Positions 42,395-50,992 of a stretch of 64,000 nucleotides of DNA are shown here, in pieces. The stretch covers positions 62,001-126,000 of the forward strand of contig CAWIEI010000023.1 of assembly GCA_963834965.1 (NCBI GenBank). The letters are read 5' to 3'. The notes below the pieces were generated by a model. That model did no database searches, was not told the DNA's origin, and worked only from the letters and a program-made list of their open reading frames with translations. Each line of letters begins with the position of its first letter. The first letter of the stretch is position 1. This DNA comes from Fodinibacter sp963834965. Its GTDB lineage: Bacteria; Actinomycetota; Actinomycetes; Actinomycetales; Dermatophilaceae. The position numbers and the translations under genes were made by a program.

Positions 42395-44190
42395 GCCACA
42401 CCTCCCTCGGTGCTGGCGGAGACGGTTTCCGGCGTGCGGGTGGGGGGCGGCGTGGTGAACCGGCCGCGCCCGGCATACCGCAGCGTGGGGTCGACACCCA
42501 GCCGGCGCGGGTCGAGGCCCGACCAGGGGTGCCCGTCGCGGAAGAACGGACGCCGCGCGAGGAGCGTGAGCAGCGGGTGGGTGAACAGGAAGACGACCAG
42601 CAGGTCGATCAGCGTGGTCAGGCCCAGGGTGAACGCGAAGCCGCGCACGCTCGAGCTGGCCAGTGCGTAGAGCGTCAGCGCCGCGAGGAAGTTGACCCCG
42701 TCAGCGACCAGGATGGTGCGCTTGGCGCGGTTCCAGCCGGCCTCCACTGCCGCCGCCAGCGAGCGACCGTCGCGCAGCTCGTCGCGCACCCGCTCGAAGT
42801 AGACGATGAACGAGTCGGCGGTGAACCCGATGGCGACGATGAGGCCGGTGACGCCCGCCATGTCGAGCCGGTAGTTCTGCGACCAGCCCAGGAGGGTGAT
42901 GGTCAAGAAGGTGATCAGGCCTGCCACGAGGATCGACGCGACCGTGACGAAGCCCAGCGCCCGGTACTGGAACAGCGAGTAGACCACCACCAGCAGCAGG
43001 CCGATCAGGCCGGCGATGAGGCCGTAGCGCAGCTGCTCGCTGCCCAGGGTGGGGCTGATGTCGATGCTGGTCTGCTCGACGAACGACAGCGGCAGCGCGC
43101 CGAACTTCAGCTGGTCGGCCAGGCTGCGGGCGCTCTCGAGGGTGAAGCCCCCGGTGATGCTGGCGCGGCCGTCGAGGATGGCCTCGTTGAAGCGGGGCGC
43201 CACGATGACCTTGGAGTCGAGGGTGGCGGCGAGCTGGTTCTGCGGCTCGGGCAGCGTCACCATCTTGCGGCTGATGTCGGCGTACTTCTTGGCACCCTCG
43301 CCGTTGAGGGTGAGGGCGATCTCGACCTCACTGGTGACGTTGCCCTGCTGGTTGGTCTGGTAGCCGGAGGTGGCGTTGCTGATCTGGTCACCGGACACCA
43401 CGACCGGGCCCAGGATGTACTTGGCGCTGCCGCTGACGTCACAGGTGACCAGTGGCTGCGCCGCCACGTCGACGATGGCATCGACCTGTGCCGGGTCGCT
43501 GCAGTCGAGGGCGTCGAACTGCTTCTGCACCTCGGGGGTGATCCAGGCCAGGTCGGTGGCGTCGGTCGGCGTGACACCGGATGCCGGGACGCTGGGTGTG
43601 GGGTTGGGCGTCGCGGCCGGAGTGCTGGGGGCCGGCGTCGGCGCCGTCAGTGCCCCAGGCACCGCAGCGTTGTTCGTCGGGGAGGCGCTGCTCGCGGTCG
43701 TCGGCGTCGTGGACGGTGACGGGGTCGGGGTCGGGGCACCGGTGGCCGTGCCGGCGGGCGACGGCGAGGCCGAGGCGGCCGCCTGCGGGCTTCCGGGCCC
43801 GACCGCCAGGACCGGGCGGAACTGCAGCTGCGAGGACTTGCTGATCGCGTCGCGGACTTCCTGCGTCGGGATCTCGGGGATGCTCACGACGATGTTGCGG
43901 TCACCCTGGGTGGTGACCTCCGCGCCGGACACGCCGCCGGCGTCGACGCGCTGCACGATGATGTCGCGCGCCTGGTTCAGCTGCTCGGTGGAGACGCTCT
44001 GGCCGGCCTCGGTCTTCGGCTCGAGGATGATCTGGGTGCCCCCCTTGAGGTCGAGGCCCAGCTTGGGGTGCGCCTGGGCGTCGGAGAGGACGACCGCGCC
44101 GGCGAGCAGGCCGCCGAGCACGAGCACGATGGCCACGAGGAACAGGAGGGACCGCCGGGCCGCGGTCTGCTGGTTGTTGCCGCCGGCCAT
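42391..44190 (-). CDS. secD: Protein translocase subunit SecD with low-complexity insertion
   Basis: The 599-aa protein has an N-terminal helix (SLLFLVAIVLVLGGLLAGAV), LGLDLKGGTQIILEP, P1 and P4 periplasmic domains, and a C-terminal five-helix block with MAGVTGLIVAIGFTADSFIV and SVEAGWNRAKRTILVADGVN-like sequence (AAVEAGWNRAKRTILVADG). Between about residues 131 and 207 there is an insertion made almost only of Pro, Thr, Ser, Ala and Gly, exposed outside the membrane. Such PTS-rich inserts occur in some actinobacterial SecD proteins. It pairs with SecF downstream and YajC upstream. Confidence 0.95.
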   Translation of the reverse strand: MAGGNNQQTAARRSLLFLVAIVLVLGGLLAGAVVLSDAQAHPKLGLDLKGGTQIILEPKTEAGQSVSTEQLNQARDIIVQRVDAGGVSGAEVTTQGDRNIVVSIPEIPTQEVRDAISKSSQLQFRPVLAVGPGSPQAAASASPSPAGTATGAPTPTPSPSTTPTTASSASPTNNAAVPGALTAPTPAPSTPAATPNPTPSVPASGVTPTDATDLAWITPEVQKQFDALDCSDPAQVDAIVDVAAQPLVTCDVSGSAKYILGPVVVSGDQISNATSGYQTNQQGNVTSEVEIALTLNGEGAKKYADISRKMVTLPEPQNQLAATLDSKVIVAPRFNEAILDGRASITGGFTLESARSLADQLKFGALPLSFVEQTSIDISPTLGSEQLRYGLIAGLIGLLLVVVYSLFQYRALGFVTVASILVAGLITFLTITLLGWSQNYRLDMAGVTGLIVAIGFTADSFIVYFERVRDELRDGRSLAAAVEAGWNRAKRTILVADGVNFLAALTLYALASSSVRGFAFTLGLTTLIDLLVVFLFTHPLLTLLARRPFFRDGHPWSGLDPRRLGVDPTLRYAGRGRFTTPPPTRTPETVSASTEGGVA

Positions 44191-44191
44191 C

Positions 44192-44464
44192 TCAGGCCAC
44201 CTCGGTGGCGCGCATGCCGATGGCGCGCCTGTCGTAGCGCAGCGAGCCGCCCGACCCGGTGTCCAGCGTGACCACCTTGTCGTCGAGCGCGACGATGGTG
44301 CCGTAAAGGCCCGACGTCGTCACCACCTCGTCACCGACGGACAGTGAGCTCTGCATGGCCTGCACCTGCTGGGCGCGTCGCCGCTGGCTGAAGACGATGA
44401 AGATCAGCAGCGCGAACGGGAGGAGCAGTACGAGCAGGTAGCCGAGGCCGGAGCCGGTGAACAT
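44192..44464 (-). CDS. yajC: Preprotein translocase subunit YajC
   Basis: The 90-aa protein has one N-terminal transmembrane helix (LGYLLVLLLPFALLIFIVFS) followed by a QRRRAQQVQAMQSSLSVGDE block and VVTTSGLYGTIVALDDKVVT, as in the YajC family. It belongs to the SecDF-YajC holo-translocon. It starts the sec operon: 148 nt separate it from ruvB, and secD begins 1 nt after its stop codon. Confidence 0.94.
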   Translation of the reverse strand: MFTGSGLGYLLVLLLPFALLIFIVFSQRRRAQQVQAMQSSLSVGDEVVTTSGLYGTIVALDDKVVTLDTGSGGSLRYDRRAIGMRATEVA

Positions 44465-44612
44465 GAGTGAGTTCGGTCCTTCGTGTCAGGTCGCCTGCAG
44501 GGCAGGCTGTGGTGCGGCCGCGGACCAGCCATACCGAGGCGAAAGTCTAGGCGACGGCGTGGTCACCCACCCAACGGGGCAGGCCGGAGCATCGTGCCCA
44601 GTTCTCAGGTTC

Positions 44613-45782
44613 TCACCCCGAGAACCGCCCGGGGCCGGACCCCTCGTCATCCCCGCCCTCGAGGGGCAGTGCGTCCTGCTGGAGGAAACCCGCCGGCGCC
44701 TGCAGCCCCAGGTGTCGCCAGGCCCGGGCCGCGGCCGCCCGGCCGCGCGGGGTGCGCACGATGTAGCCCTCGCGCACGAGGTAGGGCTCGGCCACCGTCT
44801 CGACCGTGTCGGACTCCTCCCCGACGGCCACCGCGAGGGTCGACAGCCCGACCGGGCCGCCGCCGAACCGCCGGCACAGGGCCTCGAGCACGGCCCGGTC
44901 CAGCCGGTCGAGCCCGGCGTCGTCGACGTCGAACAGGGCCAGGGCGGCGTGGGCGGCATCGGAGTCGACGTGCCCCTGGCCGTGCACCTGCGCCCAGTCG
45001 CGCACCCGGCGCAGCAGCCGGTTGGCGATGCGGGGGGTGCCGCGCGAGCGACTGGCGATCTCGGCGATGCCGGCCTCGTCGGCCGCGACGCCCAGCAGCC
45101 GGGCCGAGCGGTGCAGGATCGTGATGAGGTCGGCCGTGTCGTAGTAGTCGAGGTGCGCGGTGAAACCGAACCGGTCGCGCAGCGGTGCCGGCAGCAGCCC
45201 AGCCCGGGTGGTGGCCCCCACCACCGTGAACGGCGGCAGCTCGAGCGGGATGGCGGTGGCGCCCGGCCCCTTGCCCACGATGACGTCGACCCGGAAGTCC
45301 TCCATGGCCAGGTAGAGCATCTCCTCGGCGGAGCGGCTCATCCGGTGGATCTCGTCGAGGAAGAGCACCTCACCCTCGTCGAGGCTCGACAGCACCGCGG
45401 CGAGGTCACCGGCGTGCTGGATGGCCGGGCCGCTGGTGACTCGGATCGGCTTCTCGATCTCGGCGGCGACGATCATCGCCAGGGTGGTCTTGCCCAGGCC
45501 CGGCGGCCCGGAGAGCAGCACGTGGTCGGGGGCGCTGCCGCGGCGCCGAGCCGCCTCGAGCACCAGGCCCAGCTGGTCGCGCACGCGCGGCTGCCCGGGG
45601 AACTCGCTGAGCCGCTTGGGCCGCAGCGCCGCCTCGACGAGCCGGTCGTCGTCGGAGCCCGCGGCGTCGACGACCCGGGCGGTCGCCTCGTACGAGTCGT
45701 CGGCCGCTGCCTCTGCCTCGAGCATCTCGCTCGCGAAGCCGCCCTCGGGCTGCGGGCGGGGCTCGGACTGGGGCGCGCTCAC
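44613..45782 (-). CDS. ruvB: Holliday junction helicase RuvB
   Basis: The 389-aa AAA+ motor has Walker A LLSGPPGLGKTTLAM, Walker B VLFLDEIHRMSRSAEEMLY, sensor sequence VGATTRAGLLPAPLRDRFG and a C-terminal winged helix. It drives branch migration with RuvA. The N-terminus is extended by about 45 mostly acidic residues before LRPKRLSEFPGQPRVRDQL. GTG at 45782 overlaps the ruvA TGA; an in-frame ATG at 45725 would remove 19 residues. The tail after residue 375 is Gly/Asp-rich. Confidence 0.95.
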   Translation of the reverse strand: MSAPQSEPRPQPEGGFASEMLEAEAAADDSYEATARVVDAAGSDDDRLVEAALRPKRLSEFPGQPRVRDQLGLVLEAARRRGSAPDHVLLSGPPGLGKTTLAMIVAAEIEKPIRVTSGPAIQHAGDLAAVLSSLDEGEVLFLDEIHRMSRSAEEMLYLAMEDFRVDVIVGKGPGATAIPLELPPFTVVGATTRAGLLPAPLRDRFGFTAHLDYYDTADLITILHRSARLLGVAADEAGIAEIASRSRGTPRIANRLLRRVRDWAQVHGQGHVDSDAAHAALALFDVDDAGLDRLDRAVLEALCRRFGGGPVGLSTLAVAVGEESDTVETVAEPYLVREGYIVRTPRGRAAAARAWRHLGLQAPAGFLQQDALPLEGGDDEGSGPGRFSG

Positions 45783-46393
45783 GGCCGCAGCTCGCGCAGG
45801 GCCAGCCGCAGGTACGCGGCGATGTCGGCGTCGGCGGGCGCCGACGCGGCGACGCGCTCCACGGCATCCCCGGCCTGCTTGGCGGACCAGCCGAGACCCA
45901 CGAGCGCCTCGGTGACCTGCCCGCGCCACGGCTCGCGGCCGCCCGGCCCGCTGGTGGAGGTGCCGGATGCCGGGCCCGCACCGGAGCCGCGCCCGGCGCC
46001 GACCTTGTCGCGCAGCTCGAGCACGAGCCGCTCGGCGGACTTGGCTCCGATGCCGGGGATGGTGGTGAGCGCCTTGGTGTCGCCCGAGGACAGCGCCAGG
46101 GCGAGCTGGTCGGGGCCCATCACCGACAGCATCGCCAGGGCGAGACGGGGGCCGACGCCGGAGACGGTCTGCAGGGTGACGAACATGTCGCGCTCGGCGG
46201 GGGCGGAGAAACCGAACAGGGTGAGGGAGTCCTCGCGCACGACCAGGCTGGTGGCCAGCGACGCCTCGCTCCCCCGGCGGCACGACGATGCCGTGGCCGG
46301 GGTGGTGTGCACCAGCATCCCGATGCCGCCCACCTCGACGACCACGTGGTCGAGGCCGACGTGGGTGACCGGGCCGCGCACCGAGGCGATCAT
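45779..46393 (-). CDS. ruvA: Holliday junction branch migration protein RuvA
   Basis: The 204-aa protein has an N-terminal OB fold (MIASVRGPVTHVGLDHVVVE), helix-hairpin-helix motifs with LQTVSGVGPRLALAMLSVM and LTTIPGIGAKSAERLVLELR, a Gly/Ser linker (about 135-155) and a C-terminal domain that contacts RuvB. It binds the four-way junction as a tetramer. The ATG overlaps the ruvC stop by 4 nt and its stop overlaps ruvB, so the trio is one coupled unit. Confidence 0.95.
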   Translation of the reverse strand: MIASVRGPVTHVGLDHVVVEVGGIGMLVHTTPATASSCRRGSEASLATSLVVREDSLTLFGFSAPAERDMFVTLQTVSGVGPRLALAMLSVMGPDQLALALSSGDTKALTTIPGIGAKSAERLVLELRDKVGAGRGSGAGPASGTSTSGPGGREPWRGQVTEALVGLGWSAKQAGDAVERVAASAPADADIAAYLRLALRELRP

Positions 46394-46917
46394 CGGCGCG
46401 CCTGCGCGGCGAGGGCGGAGGCGGCGAGGGCGTCGAGCCGGGCGGTGGCGGCACCGCGCCAGGAGTGGCAGATGGCCAGCGCGAGCGCGTCGGCGGCATC
46501 CGCTGGCCGGGGCGCGACCTCGAGGCCCAGGATGCGGGTGACCATGGCGGTGACCTGGGCCTTGTCGGCCCGGCCGGAGCCGGTGACCGCGGCCTTGACC
46601 TCGGTGGGGGTGTGGAAGACGACCGGGATGCCGCGCTTGGTCGCCGTCAGGAGCGCGACCGCGGTGGCGTGCGCGGTGGTCATGACCGTGGCGACGTTGA
46701 CGTCGGCGAAGACCCGCTCGACGGCCAACACCTCGGGGGCGAACCGATCGAGCCAGCCCTCGAGCTCGCGCTCGAGGAAGACCAGCCGCTGCCCCGGGTC
46801 GGCGCCGCTCGGGGTGCGCACCACGCCCACGGCGACCATCGTGGCCCGGCCCGGCCGCCCGTCGACGACGCCGAGGCCGCACCGGGTCAGGCCGGGGTCG
46901 ACGCCGAGCACGCGCAC
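46390..46917 (-). CDS. ruvC: Holliday junction resolvase RuvC
   Basis: The 175-aa nuclease has the four acidic residues of the family in visible motifs: Asp7 in LGVDPGLTRCG, Glu in AVERVFADVN, and two Asp in RPADAADALALAICH. It cuts Holliday junctions made by RuvAB. GTG at 46917 has GGAGAGGGGC 5-14 nt upstream; a second in-frame GTG at 46911 is possible. A LexA-like box lies 21 nt upstream at 46938-46953, so the operon is probably SOS-induced. Confidence 0.95.
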   Translation of the reverse strand: MRVLGVDPGLTRCGLGVVDGRPGRATMVAVGVVRTPSGADPGQRLVFLERELEGWLDRFAPEVLAVERVFADVNVATVMTTAHATAVALLTATKRGIPVVFHTPTEVKAAVTGSGRADKAQVTAMVTRILGLEVAPRPADAADALALAICHSWRGAATARLDALAASALAAQARR

Positions 46918-46937
46918 GAGAGCCCCTCTCCGCTGGT

Positions 46938-46953
46938 TAGAACACCTGTTCGG
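46938..46953. promoter_or_regulatory. LexA-like SOS box upstream of ruvC
   Basis: TAGAACACCTGTTCGG contains a perfect GAAC-N4-GTTC core, the diagnostic part of the actinobacterial LexA site TCGAAC-N4-GTTCGA. It is 21 nt before the ruvC GTG, in the place where the M. tuberculosis ruvC operon also has a LexA site. Confidence 0.75.
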
Positions 46954-47052
46954 GATGCCACGCTACACAGCGACTCCCAGTGGTCGCGGCAGTGACACGC
47001 GCGATCCACCGGTCTCCACCCCACCCGATGACCGACAGTCGCCTCCGCGGCT

Positions 47053-47200
47053 GGGTCACCTTTCGCTGGGGTCATGGTCGGGCAAGGCGCCTGGATGAGG
47101 GCGGCCCGGCTGTGCGACCGGGTCACCTGTCGCTCGGGTCAGGTCCCGGTCACGGCGCTTGGGATGGCGGATGGCGACCCCGGCACCTTCCGCTGGGCTG
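47053..47200. repeat. Three imperfect direct repeats
   Basis: Units of about 20-22 nt at 47053-47074, 47120-47141 and 47181-47200 share the pattern GGGTCACCT-TCGCT-GGGTCA. The spacing is 67 and about 61 nt. Function unknown; they lie between ruvC and the HNH pseudogene. Confidence 0.55.
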
Positions 47201-47298
47201 CCGTGGCGCCCTTCAGCCCCCCTTCGTAACAAGGGTGAGAGTTATCAGTGCCATCACCCCGAAAGGTCCCACCGTTGTTTCGATCACCAGGGATCGAC

Positions 47299-47312
47299 GG
47301 TGTTGCAACACC
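47299..47312. promoter_or_regulatory. 14-bp perfect palindrome, possible operator
   Basis: GGTGTTGCAACACC reads the same on both strands. It is about 26 nt upstream of the LexA-like box of the HNH gene and could be bound by a dimeric regulator. No matching regulator is nearby. Confidence 0.35.
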
Positions 47313-47337
47313 ATCCGCCTGTGGACAAGACTTCTAT

Positions 47338-47360
47338 TCGTACCTGTGTTCGGATATGAT
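47338..47360 (+). promoter_or_regulatory. LexA-like box and -10 of the HNH endonuclease gene
   Basis: TCGTACCTGTGTTCGG (47338-47353) matches the actinobacterial SOS consensus TCGAAC-N4-GTTCGA at 13 of 16 positions with degenerate centre, differing in one core base. It abuts a -10 TATGAT (47355-47360) that is only 5 nt before the ATG. The 13E12-type HNH genes of mycobacteria are known LexA targets, so damage induction is likely. Confidence 0.6.
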
Positions 47361-47365
47361 GAGGT

Positions 47366-48924
47366 ATGTCGACCAGCCCACTCCGCCAGCGCATCGCCGC
47401 GCTGCGCGCCGAGGCGTCCGCGATCGGGGACGAACTGGCCCAGCAGGCACCCCGGATGGAGTCCGCTGAGCTGTTCGAGATCGCCGGTGACCTGCAGGGC
47501 GCCGTCAACGCGGCCGAAGGAGCACAGCTGGTCGCGATCGCGCACGCCTCCTCGCTTGGAGATCCGGCTGACCGAACGCGGCCCGGTCGACGTACAGCAC
47601 GACATCGGGTTCGTCGACGCGATGGCCTCCTCGCGAAGTGTCCCTGGCCACCGGGGTCGGGCAGTGGGCCGCCGCCCGCAAGGTCGGCCTCGCCGCACAG
47701 CTGGCCTCCCGCTTCCCGCGGCTGCTGGGCCTGGTGCTCGCCGGCGACCTGGCACCGGTCAACGCCGGCAAGGTCATCACCGCCTGCGACGGCCTGGACG
47801 AGCCCGCCTGCGCCGCCGTCGACGCCGTGCTCGAACCCCGCCTGACCGGGATGGACCCCGCCCGGATCACCACCGTGGCCCGGCGGGTCGCCACCCGCAT
47901 CGCCGCCGACCAGGTCACCGCCGCCCAGACCACCAACCGCAAGGACCGCCTCGTACAAGTCACCCCCGGCCCCGACGGCAGCACCGACTGGTGGGCCCGC
48001 CTACCAGCAGCCCGCTCCGCCGCCGCCTGGGCCGCCATCCGCGACCTCGGCGACCAGTACGCCCGCAAAGACCCCGACCTCACCCTCGACCAAGCCCGCG
48101 CCGACGCCCTGATCGACCTCCTGCTGACCAACGTGCAGGTCACCACCCACGTCACCCTCGGCATCCCCATCCTCACCGGCCCCGACGCCGACACCGCCCG
48201 CACCGCGGCCCTCGGTGAGCATGCCGCCGACAACCCGCCCACCGATGCGCACGGGCAGGGCGAGGCACCAGCTGACGGGCAGACCGACGCCGCGGCCACC
48301 CAGCAGGCCACGGCAGACACCGACGACACGGCCGGCACCGACAGCTGCGACCCCGGGTGGGTGCGGCCCGCGTTCGCCACCGGCGGCCTCGGCACCGGCG
48401 GGAACTTCTCCCTGTCCGCCGCCCTGATCTCCGGGTGCGAGATCCCCGGCATCGGCTGGGTCGACGCCGCAACCGTCGAAACCCTGCTCAGCGTCGTGCC
48501 CACCGACATCGGCCGCGCCCTGCTCGACGCCAGAACCGGCACCCTCATGGAATCAGTCAGCAACGCCTACCGACCACCCAAGAACCTCACCGACTTCGTC
48601 ACCACCAGAGACGGCACCTGCCGCATGTGGGGCTGCACCCGCCCCGCCCGACGCTGCGACCTCGACCACGCCCGACCCTGGCCCACCGGACCCACCACAC
48701 CGGCCAACCTCGGCGGCCTCTGCCGCCGACACCACCGCCTCAAACAACAACGCCGGTGGACCTACCACCTCGACCCCGACGGCACCGCCACCTGGACCTC
48801 ACCCACCGGCACCAAACGCATCACCCAACCAGACCAGGCAGCCCTTCCGCCGCCGACAACCGAGCCGAAGCCGCCCGCCACGCCGCAGACACCCGTACTG
48901 GTCGACGACCCGCCGCCGTTCTGA
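47366..48924 (+). pseudogene. DUF222/HNH endonuclease (13E12 type) interrupted by two frameshifts
   Basis: Three frames read in series give one DUF222-HNH protein of about 520 aa. Frame A starts at 47366 and runs to AHASS at about 47554; frame B covers LTERGPVDVQHDIGFVDAMA to about 47634; frame C continues from EVSLATGVGQWAAARKVGLA to the stop at 48924. Each switch needs removal of one base. The DUF222 part is followed by a variable Asp/Ala-rich spacer and an intact HNH domain with CRMWGCTRPARRCDLDHARP and NLGGLCRRHHRLK. If both shifts are real the gene is dead; sequencing error or recoding are alternatives. Confidence 0.82.
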
Positions 48925-48943
48925 GGCGAGGTGACGGCATCCG

Positions 48944-49549
48944 TCAGGGGTGGGCGACGACCAGGTACCGCTCGTCGGTGATCTCCCGGCCCCACAGCGC
49001 CGGGTCGGGCATTGGGAGCACCTCGACCCGCGAGCACCACTCCCCCGCGATCTCCGCGCACCGGGCCGCGGTCAGCCCGGCACCGGTCCCCCAGTTGCCC
49101 TCGACGAGCACCAGCCGGCCCCCCGGCCGCACCGCCTCGACCCACCGGCCCACCACCTCGACCTGGTCGCGCAGCGCCCACAGCACGTGCCGGCAGAGCA
49201 CGACGTCGACGGATGCCGGGGCCAGCCCCGGGTCGGCCGCGTCGCCCTCGCGCACCGTCACCAGACGCCGAACCGGCTCGGGAGCCGTCGCCAGCTTCTC
49301 CCGGGCGAGCCGCACCATGGCGGGCGCGAAGTCGAGCGCGTCGACGGCATACCCGTGCTCGGCGAGCAGCAGGGCCAGGGTGCCGGTGCCGCAGCCGAGG
49401 TCGACGACGCGCGCCGGCGTGGGAGGCAGGACCGAGAGCAACAGCTCACGCCAGGCAGCCCGCACCCCGGCGTCGAGGAGCCCGTGGTCGGGCGCCTCGT
49501 CGAACGCGGGGGCTTCGGAGTTCCAGAGGTCGACGGCTTCGGAAGTCAT
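48944..49549 (-). CDS. Class I SAM-dependent methyltransferase
   Basis: The 201-aa protein has the Rossmann methyltransferase motifs VVDLGCGTGTLALLLAEHGY (motif I), ALDFAPAMVRLAREK (motif II) and DVVLCRHVLWALRDQVEVVG, with GGRLVLVEGNWGTG late in the chain. The motif I glycine loop is complete, so SAM binding is expected. The substrate is unknown. It is alone between the HNH remnant and yebC on the same strand as yebC, 16 nt downstream of its stop. Confidence 0.85.
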   Translation of the reverse strand: MTSEAVDLWNSEAPAFDEAPDHGLLDAGVRAAWRELLLSVLPPTPARVVDLGCGTGTLALLLAEHGYAVDALDFAPAMVRLAREKLATAPEPVRRLVTVREGDAADPGLAPASVDVVLCRHVLWALRDQVEVVGRWVEAVRPGGRLVLVEGNWGTGAGLTAARCAEIAGEWCSRVEVLPMPDPALWGREITDERYLVVAHP

Positions 49550-49565
49550 CCGCCGACCCTAGGGC

Positions 49566-50321
49566 TCACTCCTCGTCGAGCTGGGCGAGCACGTCGTCGG
49601 GGATGTCACCGTTGGCGAAGACGTCCTGCACGTCGTCGGAGTCATCGAGGGCCTCGATGACGCGGATCATCTTCTTGGCGCCGTCGAGGTCGAGCGGCAC
49701 CTGCAGGGTCGGCACCCACGACGCCTCGGCCGAGTCGTAGTCGACCCCGGCCTCCTGCAGCGCGGTGCGCACGGCCACGAAGTCGGTGGCCTCGGAGACG
49801 ATCTCCCAGGTGTCGCCGTTGTCGTTGACCTCCTCGGCACCGGCGTCGAGCACGACCTCGAGCAGGTCGTCCTCCGACTTCTCCGACTTGGGCACGATGA
49901 CGACGCCCTTGCGCTCGAACACGTAGCTGACCGAGCCGGGGTCGGCCAGCGCGCCGCCGTTTCGGGTCAGCGCGGTGCGCACCTCGGCGGCGGCCCGGTT
50001 GCGGTTGTCGGTGAGGCACTCGATCAGCACCGCGACCCCGCCGGGGGCGTAGCCCTCGTAGGTGATGGTCTCCCAGTCGGCCCCACCCGCGGTGGCGCCC
50101 GAGCCCCGCTTGACCGCGTTGTCGATGTTGTTGTTGGGGACCGAGGACTTCTTGGCCTTCTGGATGGCGTCGAAGAGGGTGGGGTTGCCCACGGGGTCGC
50201 CGCCGCCCGAGCGGGCCGCGACCTCGATGTTCTTGATGAGCTTGGCGAACAGCTTGCCGCGCTTGGCGTCGATCGCCGCCTTCTTGTGCTTGGTGGTCGC
50301 CCACTTGGAGTGGCCGCTCAT
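49566..50321 (-). CDS. yebC: YebC/PmpR family DNA-binding / translation-related protein
   Basis: The 251-aa protein starts MSGHSKWATTKHKKAAIDAK and has AKLIKNIEVAARSGGGDPVG, SVPNNNIDNAVKRGSG and the C-terminal EVVLDAGAEEVNDNGDTWEI, all standard for YebC. Members act as regulators and, in recent work, some help ribosomes through polyproline stretches. It overlaps pdxT by 4 nt, matching Rv2603c-Rv2604c, and continues the ruv-side synteny with ruvC displaced by the HNH region. Confidence 0.95.
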   Translation of the reverse strand: MSGHSKWATTKHKKAAIDAKRGKLFAKLIKNIEVAARSGGGDPVGNPTLFDAIQKAKKSSVPNNNIDNAVKRGSGATAGGADWETITYEGYAPGGVAVLIECLTDNRNRAAAEVRTALTRNGGALADPGSVSYVFERKGVVIVPKSEKSEDDLLEVVLDAGAEEVNDNGDTWEIVSEATDFVAVRTALQEAGVDYDSAEASWVPTLQVPLDLDGAKKMIRVIEALDDSDDVQDVFANGDIPDDVLAQLDEE

Positions 50322-50953
50322 GAACGCTCCCTCTGGTTCTGCGTGGCGATGTGCTGCCGCACGATGTCGACGAACAGCTGGTGCACCCGGTGGTCGCCGG
50401 TCACCTCGGGGTGGAAGGAGGTGACGAGCAGGTCACCCTGACGCGCGGCGACGATCCTACCCGCGGCCAGGCCGTGCTCCACGCGCGCCAGCACCTGCAC
50501 GGCATCCCCGGCCTCCTCCACCCACGGGGCCCGGATGAAGACCGCCCGCACCGGCTCCCCACCGAGCTCGCGGATGTGCAGGTCCTCCTCGAACGAGTCG
50601 ACCTGCCGGCCGAAGGCGTTGCGCCGCACGGTGATGTCCAGGCCGCCGAGCGTCTCCTGGTCGGGGCGGGCGTCGGCGATGCGGTCGGCGAGCATGATCA
50701 TCCCCGCGCACGAGCCGTACACCGGCATCCCGCCGGAGATGCGCTCGCGCAGCGGCCCCTGGAGCCCGAAGGCGCGCACCAGCTTGTCCATCGTGGTCGA
50801 CTCCCCACCCGGGATGACCAACCCGTCGACCTCGGCGACCTCCGCCGGACGGCGCACCGTGGTGGCGTTCGCCCCGGAAGCCACCAGGGCGGCGAGGTGC
50901 TCGCGGACGTCGCCCTGGACCGCAAGGACGCCGATGTGCGGGATGCCGGTCAC
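50318..50953 (-). CDS. pdxT: Pyridoxal 5'-phosphate synthase glutaminase subunit PdxT
   Basis: The 211-aa class I glutaminase feeds ammonia to PdxS. The nucleophile is Cys82 in VYGSCAGMIMLAD; GLVIPGGESTTM and the C-terminal SFHPEVTGDHRVH supply the oxyanion hole and His/Glu. The GTG at 50953 gives the normal start MTGIPHIGVLAVQGD. It is coupled to yebC by a 4-nt overlap but is separated from pdxS by three genes on the other strand. Confidence 0.93.
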   Translation of the reverse strand: MTGIPHIGVLAVQGDVREHLAALVASGANATTVRRPAEVAEVDGLVIPGGESTTMDKLVRAFGLQGPLRERISGGMPVYGSCAGMIMLADRIADARPDQETLGGLDITVRRNAFGRQVDSFEEDLHIRELGGEPVRAVFIRAPWVEEAGDAVQVLARVEHGLAAGRIVAARQGDLLVTSFHPEVTGDHRVHQLFVDIVRQHIATQNQRERS

Positions 50954-50980
50954 GGGCGACGATGCTACGGCCCGGCTGCC

Positions 50981-50992
50981 TACACTGCCCGC
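50981..50992 (+). promoter_or_regulatory. Leaderless promoter -10 of the GNAT gene
   Basis: TACACT (50981-50986) lies exactly 6 nt before the GTG at 50993, too close for a ribosome site, so the mRNA is probably leaderless. Confidence 0.5.

Larger units (their letters stand above)
46954..47337. other. Intergenic region with repeats between ruvC and the HNH gene
   Basis: No gene is supported in this roughly 380-nt stretch. It contains three imperfect copies of a GGGTCACCTTTCGCTGGGGTCA-like unit, given separately, and a perfect 14-bp palindrome GGTGTTGCAACACC (47299-47312) upstream of the HNH gene that could be an operator. Confidence 0.5.

Noticed and set aside
47366..48924. Programmed +1 frameshifting as a firm conclusion
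   Set aside because: Identical context at both sites is suggestive but sequencing error and decay explain it as well; reported only as a question.
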